Below are positions 29,752-40,799 of a stretch of DNA of 64,000 bases, one piece after another. Source of the DNA: Acanthochlamys bracteata (Eukaryota; Streptophyta; Magnoliopsida; Pandanales; Velloziaceae). The translations under genes and the position numbers were made by a program. How positions within the stretch are numbered: position 1 is the first letter of the stretch; each line of letters begins with the position of its first letter. Location: contig CM034136.1 of the NCBI GenBank assembly GCA_019914995.1, positions 821,270 through 885,269 of the forward strand, read 5' to 3'. The notes under the pieces were generated by a model, which saw only the letters and a program-made list of their open reading frames with translations, was not told the origin of the DNA and did no database searches.

Positions 29752-31500
29752 ATGTCGCCGGCGGTTGTGTTACACTCGCCGGCGCACGCGCTACTACTCG
29801 CCGCCGGCCCACGTTATCGTCAACTACTTCAAACCCAAGCCCATTTAACAATCTCCGATCAACTCTATCACCACCGCTCAATCTTCACCAAACTGTTAAC
29901 ACTCTTCTGCTCTTCGGGCTACCCGGCTCACGCGGCCCAGCTCCTTCCTTCACTTCCTAACCCTGACTCCTTCCTTTACAACTCTCTCATTCAATCTTGC
30001 TCCAAATCTTCTCTGCAAATCTTCTCTCTCCATTTCTACCAATACATGCTTTATGAAGGTTTCAAACCTTCGAGTTTCACGTTTACCGCTGTTTCAAAAG
30101 CTTGTGCTGATGTATCGGCTAAGAAAAATGGGAAATTGATTCATTCCCATGTTTCTGTTACTGGCTTTAGTGCCGATTGCTATGTGCAGACAGGGTTGGT
30201 TGTGTTTTACGCGAAATGTGGTGAGTTGGTTGTTGCACGAAAGGTATTCGATGGAATGCGTAAGAGGAGTGTTGTTGCTTGGAATGCTATGATTTCTGGG
30301 TATGAGCAGAACGGATTTGCAGATGAGGCTGTTAGTGTTTTTAGAATGATGTGGGAAGAGGGGGTTGACCCCGACTCTGCTACGTTTGTTGGGCTGCTTT
30401 CGGCTTGCTCGCAGATAGGTGATTTATTGTTGGGACAGTGGGTGGATGGTTATATTGTGGAGAAGGGTATGGGAGTAGGTGTTGCTCTTGGGACTTCGCT
30501 TGTCAATATGTATGCGAGGTGCGGTCATGTGGAGAAGGCGCGAGAGGTGTTTGAGAGGATGCGGGAGAAGAATGTTGTTGCTTGGACGGCAATGATTGCT
30601 GGGTATGGCATGCATGGTTATGGGAAGGAAGCAGTATATTTGTTCCGTAGGATGAGATACAGTGGAATATCTCCCAATGATATAACCTTTGTGGCAGTGC
30701 TCTCTGCATGCGCACACTCTGGTATGGTGAAGGAAGGCCGTGAAGCTTTTTTCTCTATGAAAAATGATTATGGTATCATTCCCAGAGTTGAACACCATGT
30801 TTGTATGGTTGACATGCTTGGACGGGCTGGATTTCTCCATGAAGCGATGGAATTTATAAGGGATCATATACCGGGCGAACCAGGAGCAGCTGTCTGGACA
30901 GCAATTCTTGGTGCATGCAAGATGCACAAAGAGTTTGATCTTGGAGTGGACGTAGCTGAACGGCTTTTGGCTGCCGAGCACGATAATCCTTCCCATTATG
31001 TGTTAGTGTCAAATATTTATGCATTATCTGGAAGGATGGATCGGGTTGAGAAAATTAGAAATGTGATGATCAGCAAACGCTTCAGGAAGCAGACAGGCTA
31101 CAGCTTGATAGAGATTAATGGTATTGGGCATATGTTTCGCATGGGTGATAAGTCTCACCTACAAACCGTAGAGATATACCGCTACCTAGAAGAGCTAATT
31201 AAAAGAATCAGGAATGTAGGATACATGCCAGAAACAGAATTTGTGCTGCATGAGCTAGAAGAGGAGGAGAGGGAATATGCACTTAGATTCCATAGTGAGA
31301 AGCTGGCTGTGGCATTTGGGATCATGAACACAACTGATGGTACCGCCATTAGGGTTGTGAAGAACCTTCGTATATGTGAGGATTGTCATCTCGCTATCAA
31401 ACTCATATCACGTGTTGCTAACAGAGAAATAATCATTAGAGATAAGCATCGGTTTCACCACTTCAAAGCTGGCTTTTGTTCTTGTCAAGAGTTTTGGTGA
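29752..31500 (+). CDS. DYW-class pentatricopeptide repeat protein (probable organelle RNA editing factor)
   Basis: Single-exon gene of 582 aa. The ATG at 29752 is the first in frame; the frame is open slightly further upstream but without an ATG. PLS-type PPR repeats run from about residue 60 to 400, with typical phrases such as VVAWNAMISGYEQNGFADEA and CMVDMLGRAGFLHEA. E and E+ motifs follow (GYSLIEINGIGHMF), then a DYW deaminase-like domain with HSEKLA, the zinc-binding CEDCH and a final HHFKAGFCSC. The last three residues are EFW rather than DYW. Such proteins bind organellar transcripts by the repeats and support C-to-U editing. The overall sequence recalls Arabidopsis At2g33760, from memory. 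Target and organelle are unknown. Confidence 0.92.
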   Translation: MSPAVVLHSPAHALLLAAGPRYRQLLQTQAHLTISDQLYHHRSIFTKLLTLFCSSGYPAHAAQLLPSLPNPDSFLYNSLIQSCSKSSLQIFSLHFYQYMLYEGFKPSSFTFTAVSKACADVSAKKNGKLIHSHVSVTGFSADCYVQTGLVVFYAKCGELVVARKVFDGMRKRSVVAWNAMISGYEQNGFADEAVSVFRMMWEEGVDPDSATFVGLLSACSQIGDLLLGQWVDGYIVEKGMGVGVALGTSLVNMYARCGHVEKAREVFERMREKNVVAWTAMIAGYGMHGYGKEAVYLFRRMRYSGISPNDITFVAVLSACAHSGMVKEGREAFFSMKNDYGIIPRVEHHVCMVDMLGRAGFLHEAMEFIRDHIPGEPGAAVWTAILGACKMHKEFDLGVDVAERLLAAEHDNPSHYVLVSNIYALSGRMDRVEKIRNVMISKRFRKQTGYSLIEINGIGHMFRMGDKSHLQTVEIYRYLEELIKRIRNVGYMPETEFVLHELEEEEREYALRFHSEKLAVAFGIMNTTDGTAIRVVKNLRICEDCHLAIKLISRVANREIIIRDKHRFHHFKAGFCSCQEFW

Positions 31501-32314
31501 CAGCCATCTTGCACTGGATTGGCTTGGAAGCTGATAAGTCTTTATGTGGTAGCCTGAGGAAACTAACTTATGGGACAGCAACAAGTTTGCAAAGAAGGTG
31601 TCGCAACAAGCTTTGGCCTTGAGTTTTCGTTATTTGAACAGGAAGTCCTCATTATTGCGTTTTATTAGTATGGAGAGAAATCTTGTTATATTGTCAACAA
31701 TACATGTAAGGAAAAGAGAAGGATATTCAGTCCCATCATGGATAAGTCCTGCGCTAATATTTTCAAGGTATGTGAACATTTTTACTAGAATGCATTAGTT
31801 TTGTAAGGGAAAGTATTTCGCTTTTCAGTGAGAAATTTGGTGAACCTATTTCTCCCAGAGAGACCTCTTTGTGTGAATTTTTGGTGAAACACATCCTAGG
31901 AGTAACAGTCTTGGACTTGGTAGAGAAATAAGAGGTCTAGCTAAGAGTATGGTTGTCCGACACCTTTCTCAGGAAATGCTTTAGAACCATTGTTATTTGA
32001 TGGTGATCTAACAAAGCAGTACCTTGAGGCGCTAACTTGATGCATGTTGGGAACTTAACCTACTAATTAAGCAATGCTTTGAATAGTACTTTTCCTTGAA
32101 CCTGACATCAAGAATTTTAGTTAATGGTAAACGTATCCTAACTTGATGTCTATATTGTTTGTTTTCAGTAGACTGCTTGATCTAGGCTACTGTAGATCTA
32201 TCAATGTTCATTCACTTATGCATAATAATAAATAAAACTAAATAATCTCTTATTACTAGTTTTTAGTGCTTTTGATCGATTGCCTTGTCAGAAATTTTCT
32301 TGTTCTGTCTATAG
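31501..32314. other. 3' flank of the DYW PPR gene
   Basis: The stretch is of moderate AT content and contains no open frame with family resemblance. It is where the missing first exon of the downstream methyltransferase pseudogene would be expected, and no such exon was found. Confidence 0.5.
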
Positions 32315-33659
32315 CTATGCCAGAGGAGATGGTAAAAGACGTCTACCAAAAATAATAAATATAGACATCTCAGCTGTTGCAATTGAAATAATGAGAAAGA
32401 AATATGCGGAAATTCCAAAACTGAAATGTATCCTTATCAATTGGTCATTACTCTTTTCTCATGGTTAAATTTAAGATTTTCTTTGACAACCATATGCGAT
32501 AGACATGCAAATGGATGTAAGGGACATGAGCTTCTACCCAAATGGACTATTTGATCCTGTCATTGACAAAGGTAATTTAACTTCTGTTTTTTCTATTTCT
32601 CTTTAAACATTTGAAACCACCTTCTTTTTTGCTGAACCAACTTGTTCATTAATGTGTAGGAACGCTGGATTCTTTAATGGTAACTTCACGTCTTAAGTTT
32701 CACATGAGACCTTACTCTTTGATTTAGGCATTTTTGACTATGCAGTTTTGCATTAGGGTCTAATGTGGCACTGATGCCCCGCTCAGCGCATCTCAGATGG
32801 TGGAAGAAGTGAACAGGTAATACATTGATACAGTTTTGTCATTGTTTTATGAAATTATCTTAGGTGTAACATCAGACATATCGACCTGACCATCCTGATT
32901 GTAGGGTTCTTAAACCCAGAGGGATCTATATGCTGGTACCTCAAGCTTTCTTCTATATTCCTGTTCAATTTAACTAATCAAAATCACAGGCATCTTATTG
33001 ATGAATTAGTCATAGATAAGCTATAGTGATCCTTCAGCACGCATTCCTCATATGCATCAAGAAGGATGCAGTTGCAAAATTATATTGTGCATAATACGTA
33101 CATATGCCAATTTCTCTGTTCTTGTTTTTATCTGGATTAAACGTTTTTTTTCCTGCATCATATCACCTCTAGTATTTCACTGATCGTTATCTGAGTTGCT
33201 TTATAGTATTAAGACTTACTCCATCTTCAGGTTGCATATAGCATCATGCATCGCTTTAGAGCAGACACAATTGTGTAACACCTCTCTTCTCTCTGTACTT
33301 CTGATATCTGTACGCATACTCCATGCTTTGCATCTCAATCTATTGGAAAATTTAAGTCTTTTACTGACATGCTAAAAGTATGCTCTTAATCAACTCATGT
33401 CTACTATTGGCTTGCCAGGAGGTGCCCATTTATTGTCTTTCATTTTGCAGCTAGACCTGGGTTCATAAGCACTGCCAGCAGTATCACCAAACTATCTCCC
33501 TTTGGACCTGTTCCACTAAGTGAGAACGGTCTCCTTCCTGCAAGTTCCGTTCTTGAGGATCCTGATTCTCACTACATGTACATCTGCAAGAAAATGAATG
33601 GGGCACCTGAAGACAATGAAACATTTCCAGATTCCTTAGCTGCCGCCACTATGCAATAA
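32315..33659 (+). pseudogene. 5'-truncated SAM-dependent methyltransferase gene (METTL13/EEF1A lysine methyltransferase-like family)
   Basis: Seven exon-like pieces can be read: about 32315-32427, 32503-32571, 32660-32679, 32764-32816, 32905-32934, 33016-33097 and 33451-33659. They encode family motifs NIDISAVAIEIMRKKYAEIP, MQMDVRDMSFY, DPVIDKGTLDSLM, CGTDAP, KPRGIYML, DPSARIPHM, IIPRPGF and ENGLLPASSVLEDPDSHYMY, ending in TAA at 33657-33659. Defects: the N-terminal exon with the glycine-rich SAM-binding loop is missing, the A-run near 32347-32352 is one base short so that MVKDVYQ and KIINIDIS lie in different frames, and the acceptor before 32764 reads AA instead of AG. Introns are retained, so it is a duplicated gene fragment. 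Arabidopsis At4g34360 seems the closest type, from memory. Confidence 0.8.
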
Positions 33660-33930
33660 GTTGTTTGTACAAAGAATAAAGGCTAGTCTACGATGACCCT
33701 ATTCTATCTGTATGGTATTGCTAGGAGATTCATTCGAGGTCTTTGGAAAATTTTTATTTCATATAGAAATTTGAATATCTATTAACAAACGCATTGAAAT
33801 TTTCTTCAATTTATGAGTATTATGTATTGTTATTAATGTATAGTTTGCGTATTCTTTCTGTTGCCAAAAAGAATTTTTAAACAATCTGTAGTCTCCTTTC
33901 ATTTGAAGCACCAATTCTAAGCAACTTGTA

Positions 33931-35973
33931 ATGCTCCGCAGTTTGAAATCCAGTTATTTCCCGCGCAAATTTCAACAACTTTTCTTCTCCCGCGTTTCCA
34001 ACGACAAGTTTTCACAACTGCGTGAAGATGTGCAGCTTGAATTCTTTCTCGTTCAATTCCTGAAGCAATCGGTAACGCTCTTGCGTTCAGGCAAGCAAGC
34101 GCATGCCCTCGCCGTTAAGTCAGGCCTCGACGTTTTCAATGTCTTTGTTCGTAACGCAATCATCAATCTGTATGCGAAATCAGGACTTGCCGATGCTGCA
34201 GATGATCTGTTTAATTGCGGTTCAGTTCGCGATACTGCTACGTATAATATAGTGCTCGCTTTGAAAGTTAAGCAGGGACGTCTTGAAGATGCCCGTGGAC
34301 TGTTTGATGAAATACCTGACAGAGACAGCGTGTCTTTTACTACTATGATAATGGGGCTTGCACAGAACCACAGACCCGGAGATTCGATTGTGTTGTTCCG
34401 TGACATGATGACAGCTGGCGTTGCTCCCACTGAGGTCACGTTTGCTAGTGTTATATCCGCTTGCTCTCGGTTATTCGATGTTCTACTTGGGAGTGTAGTT
34501 CATGGGTTGGCAGTAAAGTACAGGATTGATAATCATGTTCTTGTTTCAACGAACTTGATCCATTTATATGCTGTTTGTTTGAGGTTGAAGGATGCGGAAG
34601 CGGCTTTCAGTGCAATGCCGGAGAAGAATACCATCACTTGGAATGCAATGCTGAATGGTTATGCTAAAGCTGGCCTGATAGATTCCGCGAAGAATTTGTT
34701 TGAGAGGATTCCAGAGAGAGACTTGGTTTCTTGGAGCACTATGATCGATGGTTATGTGCGCGTGGATTGTTTAGCTGAAGCCTTCTTGACGTTTATAGAG
34801 ATGCTGCGAAGAATGGATGCTAGAGTTAACGAGGTGATGCTTGTGGATTTGGTTCTAGCTTGCGGACGTTTTTCAGCCATCCACGAAGGCCAGCAGCTGC
34901 ATTCTATGATTGTAAAGACTGGTCTTGATTCTCATTCCTTTGTACAGGCGACATTGGTTCATTTGTATTCCACATGCCACCACATTGATCTTGCTCTTTC
35001 ACAGTTTCAAGCGGCAAATAAAGAAAACGTTTCCTGTTGGAATGCTCTAATTGCAGGGTTCCTGAAGAACAACATGGTCAAGGAAGCAAGGAAATTGTTC
35101 AATGAGATGCCCGCAAGAGATGTTGTCTCGTGGACAACTTTGATCAGGGGCTACGTTCAAAATGATCAGCACAACGCGGCGTTAGATCTCTTTCAAGAGA
35201 TGCTACGTAACAGGTTTCAACCCAACGATGTCACGCTGGTTTCCCTCCTGTCTGCAATTGCAAATTCTGGTACAACCGAGCAAGGGCTGTGGATAAGTAA
35301 ATACATATACGAGAACTCCGTTCCCCTAACGGATAACTTGAGTGCTGGACTCATTGACATGTACTCTAAGCATGGCAAACTCAACAATGCCCTGCGGTTC
35401 TTTAACCAGAGAAAACACAACTTCACAACTGCGTCCCCTTGGAACGCCATCATATGCGGTCTTGCAATGCACGGGAATTCAGAAATGGCTCTTCAGACAT
35501 TCGAAGATTTGGAGAAAACTTCCATTACGCCAAACGCAATAACGTTTCTTGGGGCATTGACTGCATGTTGCCACGCTGGTATGGTAAATATGGGAAAACA
35601 ATACTTCGACAAAATGCAAAGTGCATTTAAAATTGCACCAACTATCAAGCACTACGGTTGTATGGTTGACCTACTCGGCCGAGCAGGTTGCTTCGACGAA
35701 GCAGAGCAGTTGATTGAGACAATGCCAATGGAAGCGGACGTGACAATATGGGGAAGTGTGTTAGCAGCAAGCAGGATTCACGGCATGGTAGAGGTAGGCG
35801 AACGAGCAGCTGAAGAATTAGCAAAACTCCAACCGGGTCACGGTGCAGGTAGGGTGCTGCTTTCGAACATCTACGCCGATGCTGGTAGATGGAACGATGT
35901 AAATGTTGTAAGAAGGAACATGGAAACAATGAGAGTAGAGAAATCTTCAGGTTGTAGTGAGATACTGCAATAA
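33931..35973 (+). CDS. E-class pentatricopeptide repeat protein, MEF18-like
   Basis: Single-exon gene of 680 aa starting at the ATG at 33931. The N-terminus (MLRSLKSSYFPRKFQQLFF) is basic and lacks acidic residues, fitting an organelle targeting peptide. More than a dozen PLS repeats follow, for example NTITWNAMLNGYAKAGLIDSA and DVVSWTTLIRGYVQNDQHNAA. The protein ends soon after an E-type motif (RVLLSNIYADAGRWNDV, then SGCSEILQ) and has no DYW domain. Such proteins recruit a deaminase in trans to edit specific cytidines. The C-terminal half recalls mitochondrial editing factor MEF18 (At5g19020), from memory. It lies 270 bp after the methyltransferase pseudogene in the same direction. No lesion is seen. 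Confidence 0.9.
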   Translation: MLRSLKSSYFPRKFQQLFFSRVSNDKFSQLREDVQLEFFLVQFLKQSVTLLRSGKQAHALAVKSGLDVFNVFVRNAIINLYAKSGLADAADDLFNCGSVRDTATYNIVLALKVKQGRLEDARGLFDEIPDRDSVSFTTMIMGLAQNHRPGDSIVLFRDMMTAGVAPTEVTFASVISACSRLFDVLLGSVVHGLAVKYRIDNHVLVSTNLIHLYAVCLRLKDAEAAFSAMPEKNTITWNAMLNGYAKAGLIDSAKNLFERIPERDLVSWSTMIDGYVRVDCLAEAFLTFIEMLRRMDARVNEVMLVDLVLACGRFSAIHEGQQLHSMIVKTGLDSHSFVQATLVHLYSTCHHIDLALSQFQAANKENVSCWNALIAGFLKNNMVKEARKLFNEMPARDVVSWTTLIRGYVQNDQHNAALDLFQEMLRNRFQPNDVTLVSLLSAIANSGTTEQGLWISKYIYENSVPLTDNLSAGLIDMYSKHGKLNNALRFFNQRKHNFTTASPWNAIICGLAMHGNSEMALQTFEDLEKTSITPNAITFLGALTACCHAGMVNMGKQYFDKMQSAFKIAPTIKHYGCMVDLLGRAGCFDEAEQLIETMPMEADVTIWGSVLAASRIHGMVEVGERAAEELAKLQPGHGAGRVLLSNIYADAGRWNDVNVVRRNMETMRVEKSSGCSEILQ

Positions 35974-36864
35974 CAGAGCATCCGGTTGTTTGAGCTTTGA
36001 ATGTTGGTGAGGTAAGGAAATACTTCTTTAACTTCTTTTCGTTACAATTTGTATTTTACGTATTCTAAAAAATTTTTTATAATATTTTGTAGTTTTTTTT
36101 TAAATTTAAAAATTATAAATATTCTATATCATAATATTTTATTATTATTTATTTATTTTTAAAAAAAATTAAGCTTAAAATATTTTTTATTTTAAAATAT
36201 TTATTTTATAAACGTTTTCAAATATCCACAATACTGAATAATGACTTCCATTTTTCAGCAAGAAAGTTTCTTGTATCTTTTGTCGAGAACCAATACCTTG
36301 AAAGACATGTAAACAAATAAAATAATCCTATACATTCGCTAAATCAAATTTACCCATCTAGAGATTCCATCTATCTAGAGAAGATAATATTTGATTCGAA
36401 AAAGATTTAATCTAAAATTAATTTATTTAATTTAAATTAAAAATTAAAAATTAATATAATTATTAAATAAATTGATTCGAAAATAATTCGTCAATCTAAT
36501 TAATATTTTTATAAAAATAATATTTTTTAATTTTTATAATATAATAAAATTATACGATAAAGGTTTTTTGAAAAGTCATACAAAAAAAGTGGAAATTAAA
36601 ACTAAACAAAAGAAAATAACTTACATTTCATAACTTTTTTGTTATTAAATCAAATTTATCAAATAATAAAGTTTCATTTCTTTAAAATCGAAGGAAAAGA
36701 AATTACGGTATGCAAAGGAGAAACGATAACCGCATATTTTTAAGTTCAACACCAAGCAGATATTTTCTTTTTTTGTTTGTTTGTTTGTTATTTTTTTTAC
36801 AGAACATTTGGTTAATTTGTTTTTTAAAACCGTCGTCTTTTCAATTCTCTGCAACGCTTCAGCA
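35974..36864. other. Intergenic region between the MEF18-like gene and the UPF0114 gene
   Basis: AT-rich throughout. A segment near 36370-36500 repeats phrases (TTGATTCGAAAATAATTCG and similar) related to the hAT-type element at 10666-11615, suggesting a decayed relative. The last 150 bases are T-rich and lead into the UPF0114 exon 1. No gene is supported. Confidence 0.4.
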
Positions 36865-39800
36865 ATGGCTACTCTGCTTTTTCTCCCAATCCCGAGGCTC
36901 GCGATCTTCTCCAATCCATCATCATCGCCGAAGCTCAATTGCATTCGGTGCATTACCGTTGCCTGCCTGAGTTCACCGGCGAAGTCCTCTACCACTTCCG
37001 CCTGGTTCTGCGAGTTCCAGCGCCGCGGCCGCAGCTTCTGCCGGTGTGTTAGCTCCAGCTGATGAGATTGACCTTGGTTACGAACTGGTAGCTGTAGCAG
37101 GTCACGGTGGTGCTAGCAGGTCTACTGAGACTGCTATCGAGAAGGTTAATTTGGATTTTTTTCATATCCATTAATTTGATACTTTTTTTGAGTTATTTAT
37201 TTGATTTGCAGAAGAAGTTTACCTAATAATCAAATTTTTTTGAAGATTTATTACTGAGTCCGATAGGTAGGCCGGGTCTAGTGAAATTTATTATAACATC
37301 GGAGTATTATATGAATTATTACAGTTGATTTAGTGAAGTTGATTTTACTAGGGCTAGTGCTTTGATATGTTTCAGATAGGGGATCGTTGAAGTTTCTTTG
37401 CTAGCAAACAGGATTACAATAGCTGGGAAGGTAGTTTGAGAGTTTTTGTAATAGGACTATTAAATAATTGCTTTAGCTTGCAACTGCTGAGATTAACTTG
37501 CTATGAAGTAAGTTGTAAGTTGACTACAATCATTATGACATAGGATACACTTTTTTCCTTGGTGTAGTCCATTTAATAATTTGGCTACTAAAATTGCAAG
37601 CTCAAAAAAAGGAAAGAATCATAATACTGTAAATTCATGAACTAAACATCATTACGAGCATCTGAGTTTGTGTCCCCTGCCAAAGTTAAATAGAAATAAG
37701 ACCCCTAGGAACTTTGAGATTTTCATCGTTAAAAGAGTGCCAATGGAGGAAGCAAGTTAGGAAGCCAGCAGGACTCCATTTCAAACTTCCTAGTCACCCT
37801 TCAAAGCTATACTTTTTGGTTGGAAGGATATTATCGATTGATGTCCAGTGTACTGCTGAAGTTAAGTTGCATTTTATAAGCATCTTTTTGGGATTGGCCC
37901 AGCTAGGCTGGTGGACAATTCAGAAGAGCAGTCTGTTAAACTTTTCAAATATGTAGAATCTTGATTGATTATCCATCTTTTGATCTAATTCCGTGGATCT
38001 CAGGAGTCAAGATTACATACTCACTAACTCCGCTTAATGCATCCAATAACAGAGGCCGAAACCAAGAGACTACGGATTTTGTGCAGCTGCACATTATGCA
38101 AATTCAGTGCCAAATGTACAATGTATCAGCTAAGGTGGAAGCATTTATCATTATTTGGATGTCCATATCTACTAGTTTCCACTGCTATCCCGTCACTGTG
38201 TGTACCTCCCTTGTTAATCCAATTTAATGTACTAACTCATTATATTCACTGTTATGAAGCAGGGCAGTGCATAGTGTAGTTCAAAGTACAAGAATTGATC
38301 TTAATGCTTTGCATCCAGGTTATATTTGATTTTCGCTTCTTCGCACTTTTGGCTGTAGGAGGTTCTTTGGCCGGCTCTCTACTGTGCTTTCTAAATGTAA
38401 GTTGTAAAGCTATATATCCATTCCCCCGCCAACCCCCCAACTAAAACTGGAATCCTGTTGTTAGCTCCAGTAATTTGACTGGTGGTTTGAGGATAAAACA
38501 TGTTGCTTTTCTGAATTTCTCTCATTTAATAATAACTCAAACTATTGCATGTAAATATGTAATAATTTGTTAACTTTCTAATAATCAAGGCTGTTTTATT
38601 ACTCTTCTTTTGCATCACTATTTGATGATAGTGAAATACTTCTGCCACAACCCTAGTTTGTATAATCAGTTCTTGTTCAACTGGTGGTATCTTTTATGAG
38701 CAGGGTTGTGTTTACATTATTGATGCCTACAAGGCTTATTGGACATGTTGCATCCGAGGTGTTCATACTGGGAAAATGGTTCTCTGCTTGGTAGAAGCTA
38801 TTGGTGAGTAAATCCTTTAAACATTATGAAGTTCGTTAGCTACCCAAATGTTTATAAATGTCTAGTCGTTGATATATTTCTTGCAATGACCAAATTATTG
38901 AGTGTGCTTTGTTTCATGTTTTCATCTATAGTCCTAGGGGGGAAAAAAAGGTCTTGGAAGTTTACTTATTTTTCACTTTTTTAGGAGTTCTTGTTTATTG
39001 TGTTGGCAGATGTCTATCTCGCTGGTACAGTCATGTTAATATTTGGAATGGGTTTGTATGGATTATTCATCAGCAATGCACCTCCTGGAGTCCCTTCTAG
39101 CATAGACCGGGCTCTAAAAGGTTCCTCTCTGTTTGGGATGTTTGCTTTGAAGGTTAGAACTGCAATCTGAATTGACAAGTATTTCCTATCCATTTCAGAT
39201 AAGGATTTCTATTTGTTTTATGCGATATTGCCAAATTGTCTCTGTTTGCACAACGATGTGAAAGTGCACAATCTCTTTGGTATTAGGAAACATGCACATA
39301 CTGGCTGGATTCCAGGAAGCACTAGAGAATAGAGATTATATTGGGCCAAACTGGTTGATTCTCTACTATGATGATAACTGTCATGAGTGCTTTCTATTAA
39401 GGAAGCCTGTCATCAAATCACTGTATACATTGTTTTGTCCACACTCCCAAGCTCAAACGCCTGAGTTGATGCTGAGTGTGTGCCATTTTGGAGTGACCAT
39501 CATGGTCAGATATCTTTTCTTCTCAGCTTCTTAATCTATTTGTTTTATGCACTGTTCTTGTCAACTCACTGCAGCCCACTTAGCTACTTACTGTTACTTC
39601 AAATTTAGTACCTCTTTCTTCTGTTGCGGCTGGCATTTTATACCTTCCCTGCTAACTTATCTCCCCTTCATTGTGGGCCTATTTTATACTTTATGCTATT
39701 GGTCGTCTGCTATTCTCTGCTCATTTCTGAAGGCTACTATGAGTTTATTGCTTCGTGAAGGCTCTTTGCGACTGCTTATTCCTCTCGTGGCTAGGTCTTC

Positions 39801-40456
39801 TTCTGCTTGCCACAATTGTTAAAAGTTTGTTTTATTTCCAAGTCAATAACTCATCAGGGATTGCTTCCCCTCTTCGTTTCTGTTTTTGGTCTTCGCCATT
39901 ATTTTCATAGGCCTCTCAGAATGGTGGCTTAGTCTATAAACTGTTTGTTTATTTAGCTAAAGGGGTTCGATCTCTCTTCAGATTTTGGTGTAGTTTCTTT
40001 TGTCCTGGTAGCTTCTTCAATTTTTCGTTTGAACTTAATTTTACTCTCCTTCGTGTTCATTCACATGTTCCGATTGTGTTTGGTCACATGTTTCTCTTTA
40101 TCTACTTTAATCAGTTCTCTATGTCCTATGTATTCATAGTAGCATCTCAATGCTCAATATTGGTGTCTGAGTTATTTACATTAACTCCTGGCAGTATCTC
40201 AAGAAAAAGGAAACCTGATTTGTTGAATTCACTCTTGCATATGCAGGAAAGGCCGAAATGGATGAAAATCAGTTCGCTGGACGAATTGAAAACAAAGGTT
40301 GGGCATGTCATTGTTATGATCCTTCTGGTAAAGATGTTCGAGAGGAGCAAAATGGTGGCGATCTCTACTGGAATGGATCTTCTTATTTACGCCGTCTGCA
40401 TCTTCCACTCCTCTGCGTCGTTGTACGTTCTCCACAACCTTCACAAGTCCGATTGA
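36865..40456 (+). CDS. UPF0114-family membrane protein, plastid-type, with an apparent frameshift in exon 1
   Basis: Five exons: 36865-37144, 38319-38396, 38704-38803, 39010-39152 and 40247-40456. Exons 2-5 join in phase and give a typical UPF0114 core: hydrophobic FFALLAVGGSLAGSLLCFL, then KAYWTCCIRGVHTGKMVL, VYLAGTVMLIFGMGLYGLFI, the loop ERPKWMKISSLDELKTKVG and a last helix HVIVMILLVKMFERSKMV. Exon 1 begins MATLLFLPIPRLAIF, a likely chloroplast transit peptide rich in Ser. The frame leading into exon 2 (PADEIDLGYELVAVAGHG) is offset by one base from that start, and the total coding length is 811 nt, one base too many. The offset must fall between about 36970 and 37060. Either the reading has an extra base or this copy is damaged. 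Related Arabidopsis genes are At4g19390 and At5g13720, from memory; biochemical function is unknown. Confidence 0.72.
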
Positions 40457-40799
40457 AGAGGTATACTTGTATATACATTTGACCTATATATGCTCCCTAA
40501 CTATAGGTATCTATATGACCTATATATATATTTGATATGAAATTTATTATAGAAAATTAATATTTACTTGTGTAATTAATTTTAATTTTGTCTTTTTTCG
40601 TATTTATTAACATTTTGACTTACATGTGAGTAACTTCGGTAATGCAGAAACGTGGGGTTAAATTATTTCAACCTTCCTGTGCATGCGTTGTCTTGAAAAC
40701 AGTGATTCATCACTTAGAATTTGCAGCCTAGTTAAAAAAACAACTACAACAAACTCAGGTACATAAAAGAAATAATAAGAAATAACAGACTGCAATTAA
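40457..40799. other. Tail-to-tail intergenic region
   Basis: The UPF0114 gene (plus) and the patatin-like gene (minus) converge here. Only 3' UTR-like AT-rich sequence is visible. Confidence 0.5.

Noticed and set aside
30424..30996. 190-residue minus-strand frame
   Set aside because: It lies opposite the DYW PPR coding sequence, which has clear repeat motifs; the frame itself has none.
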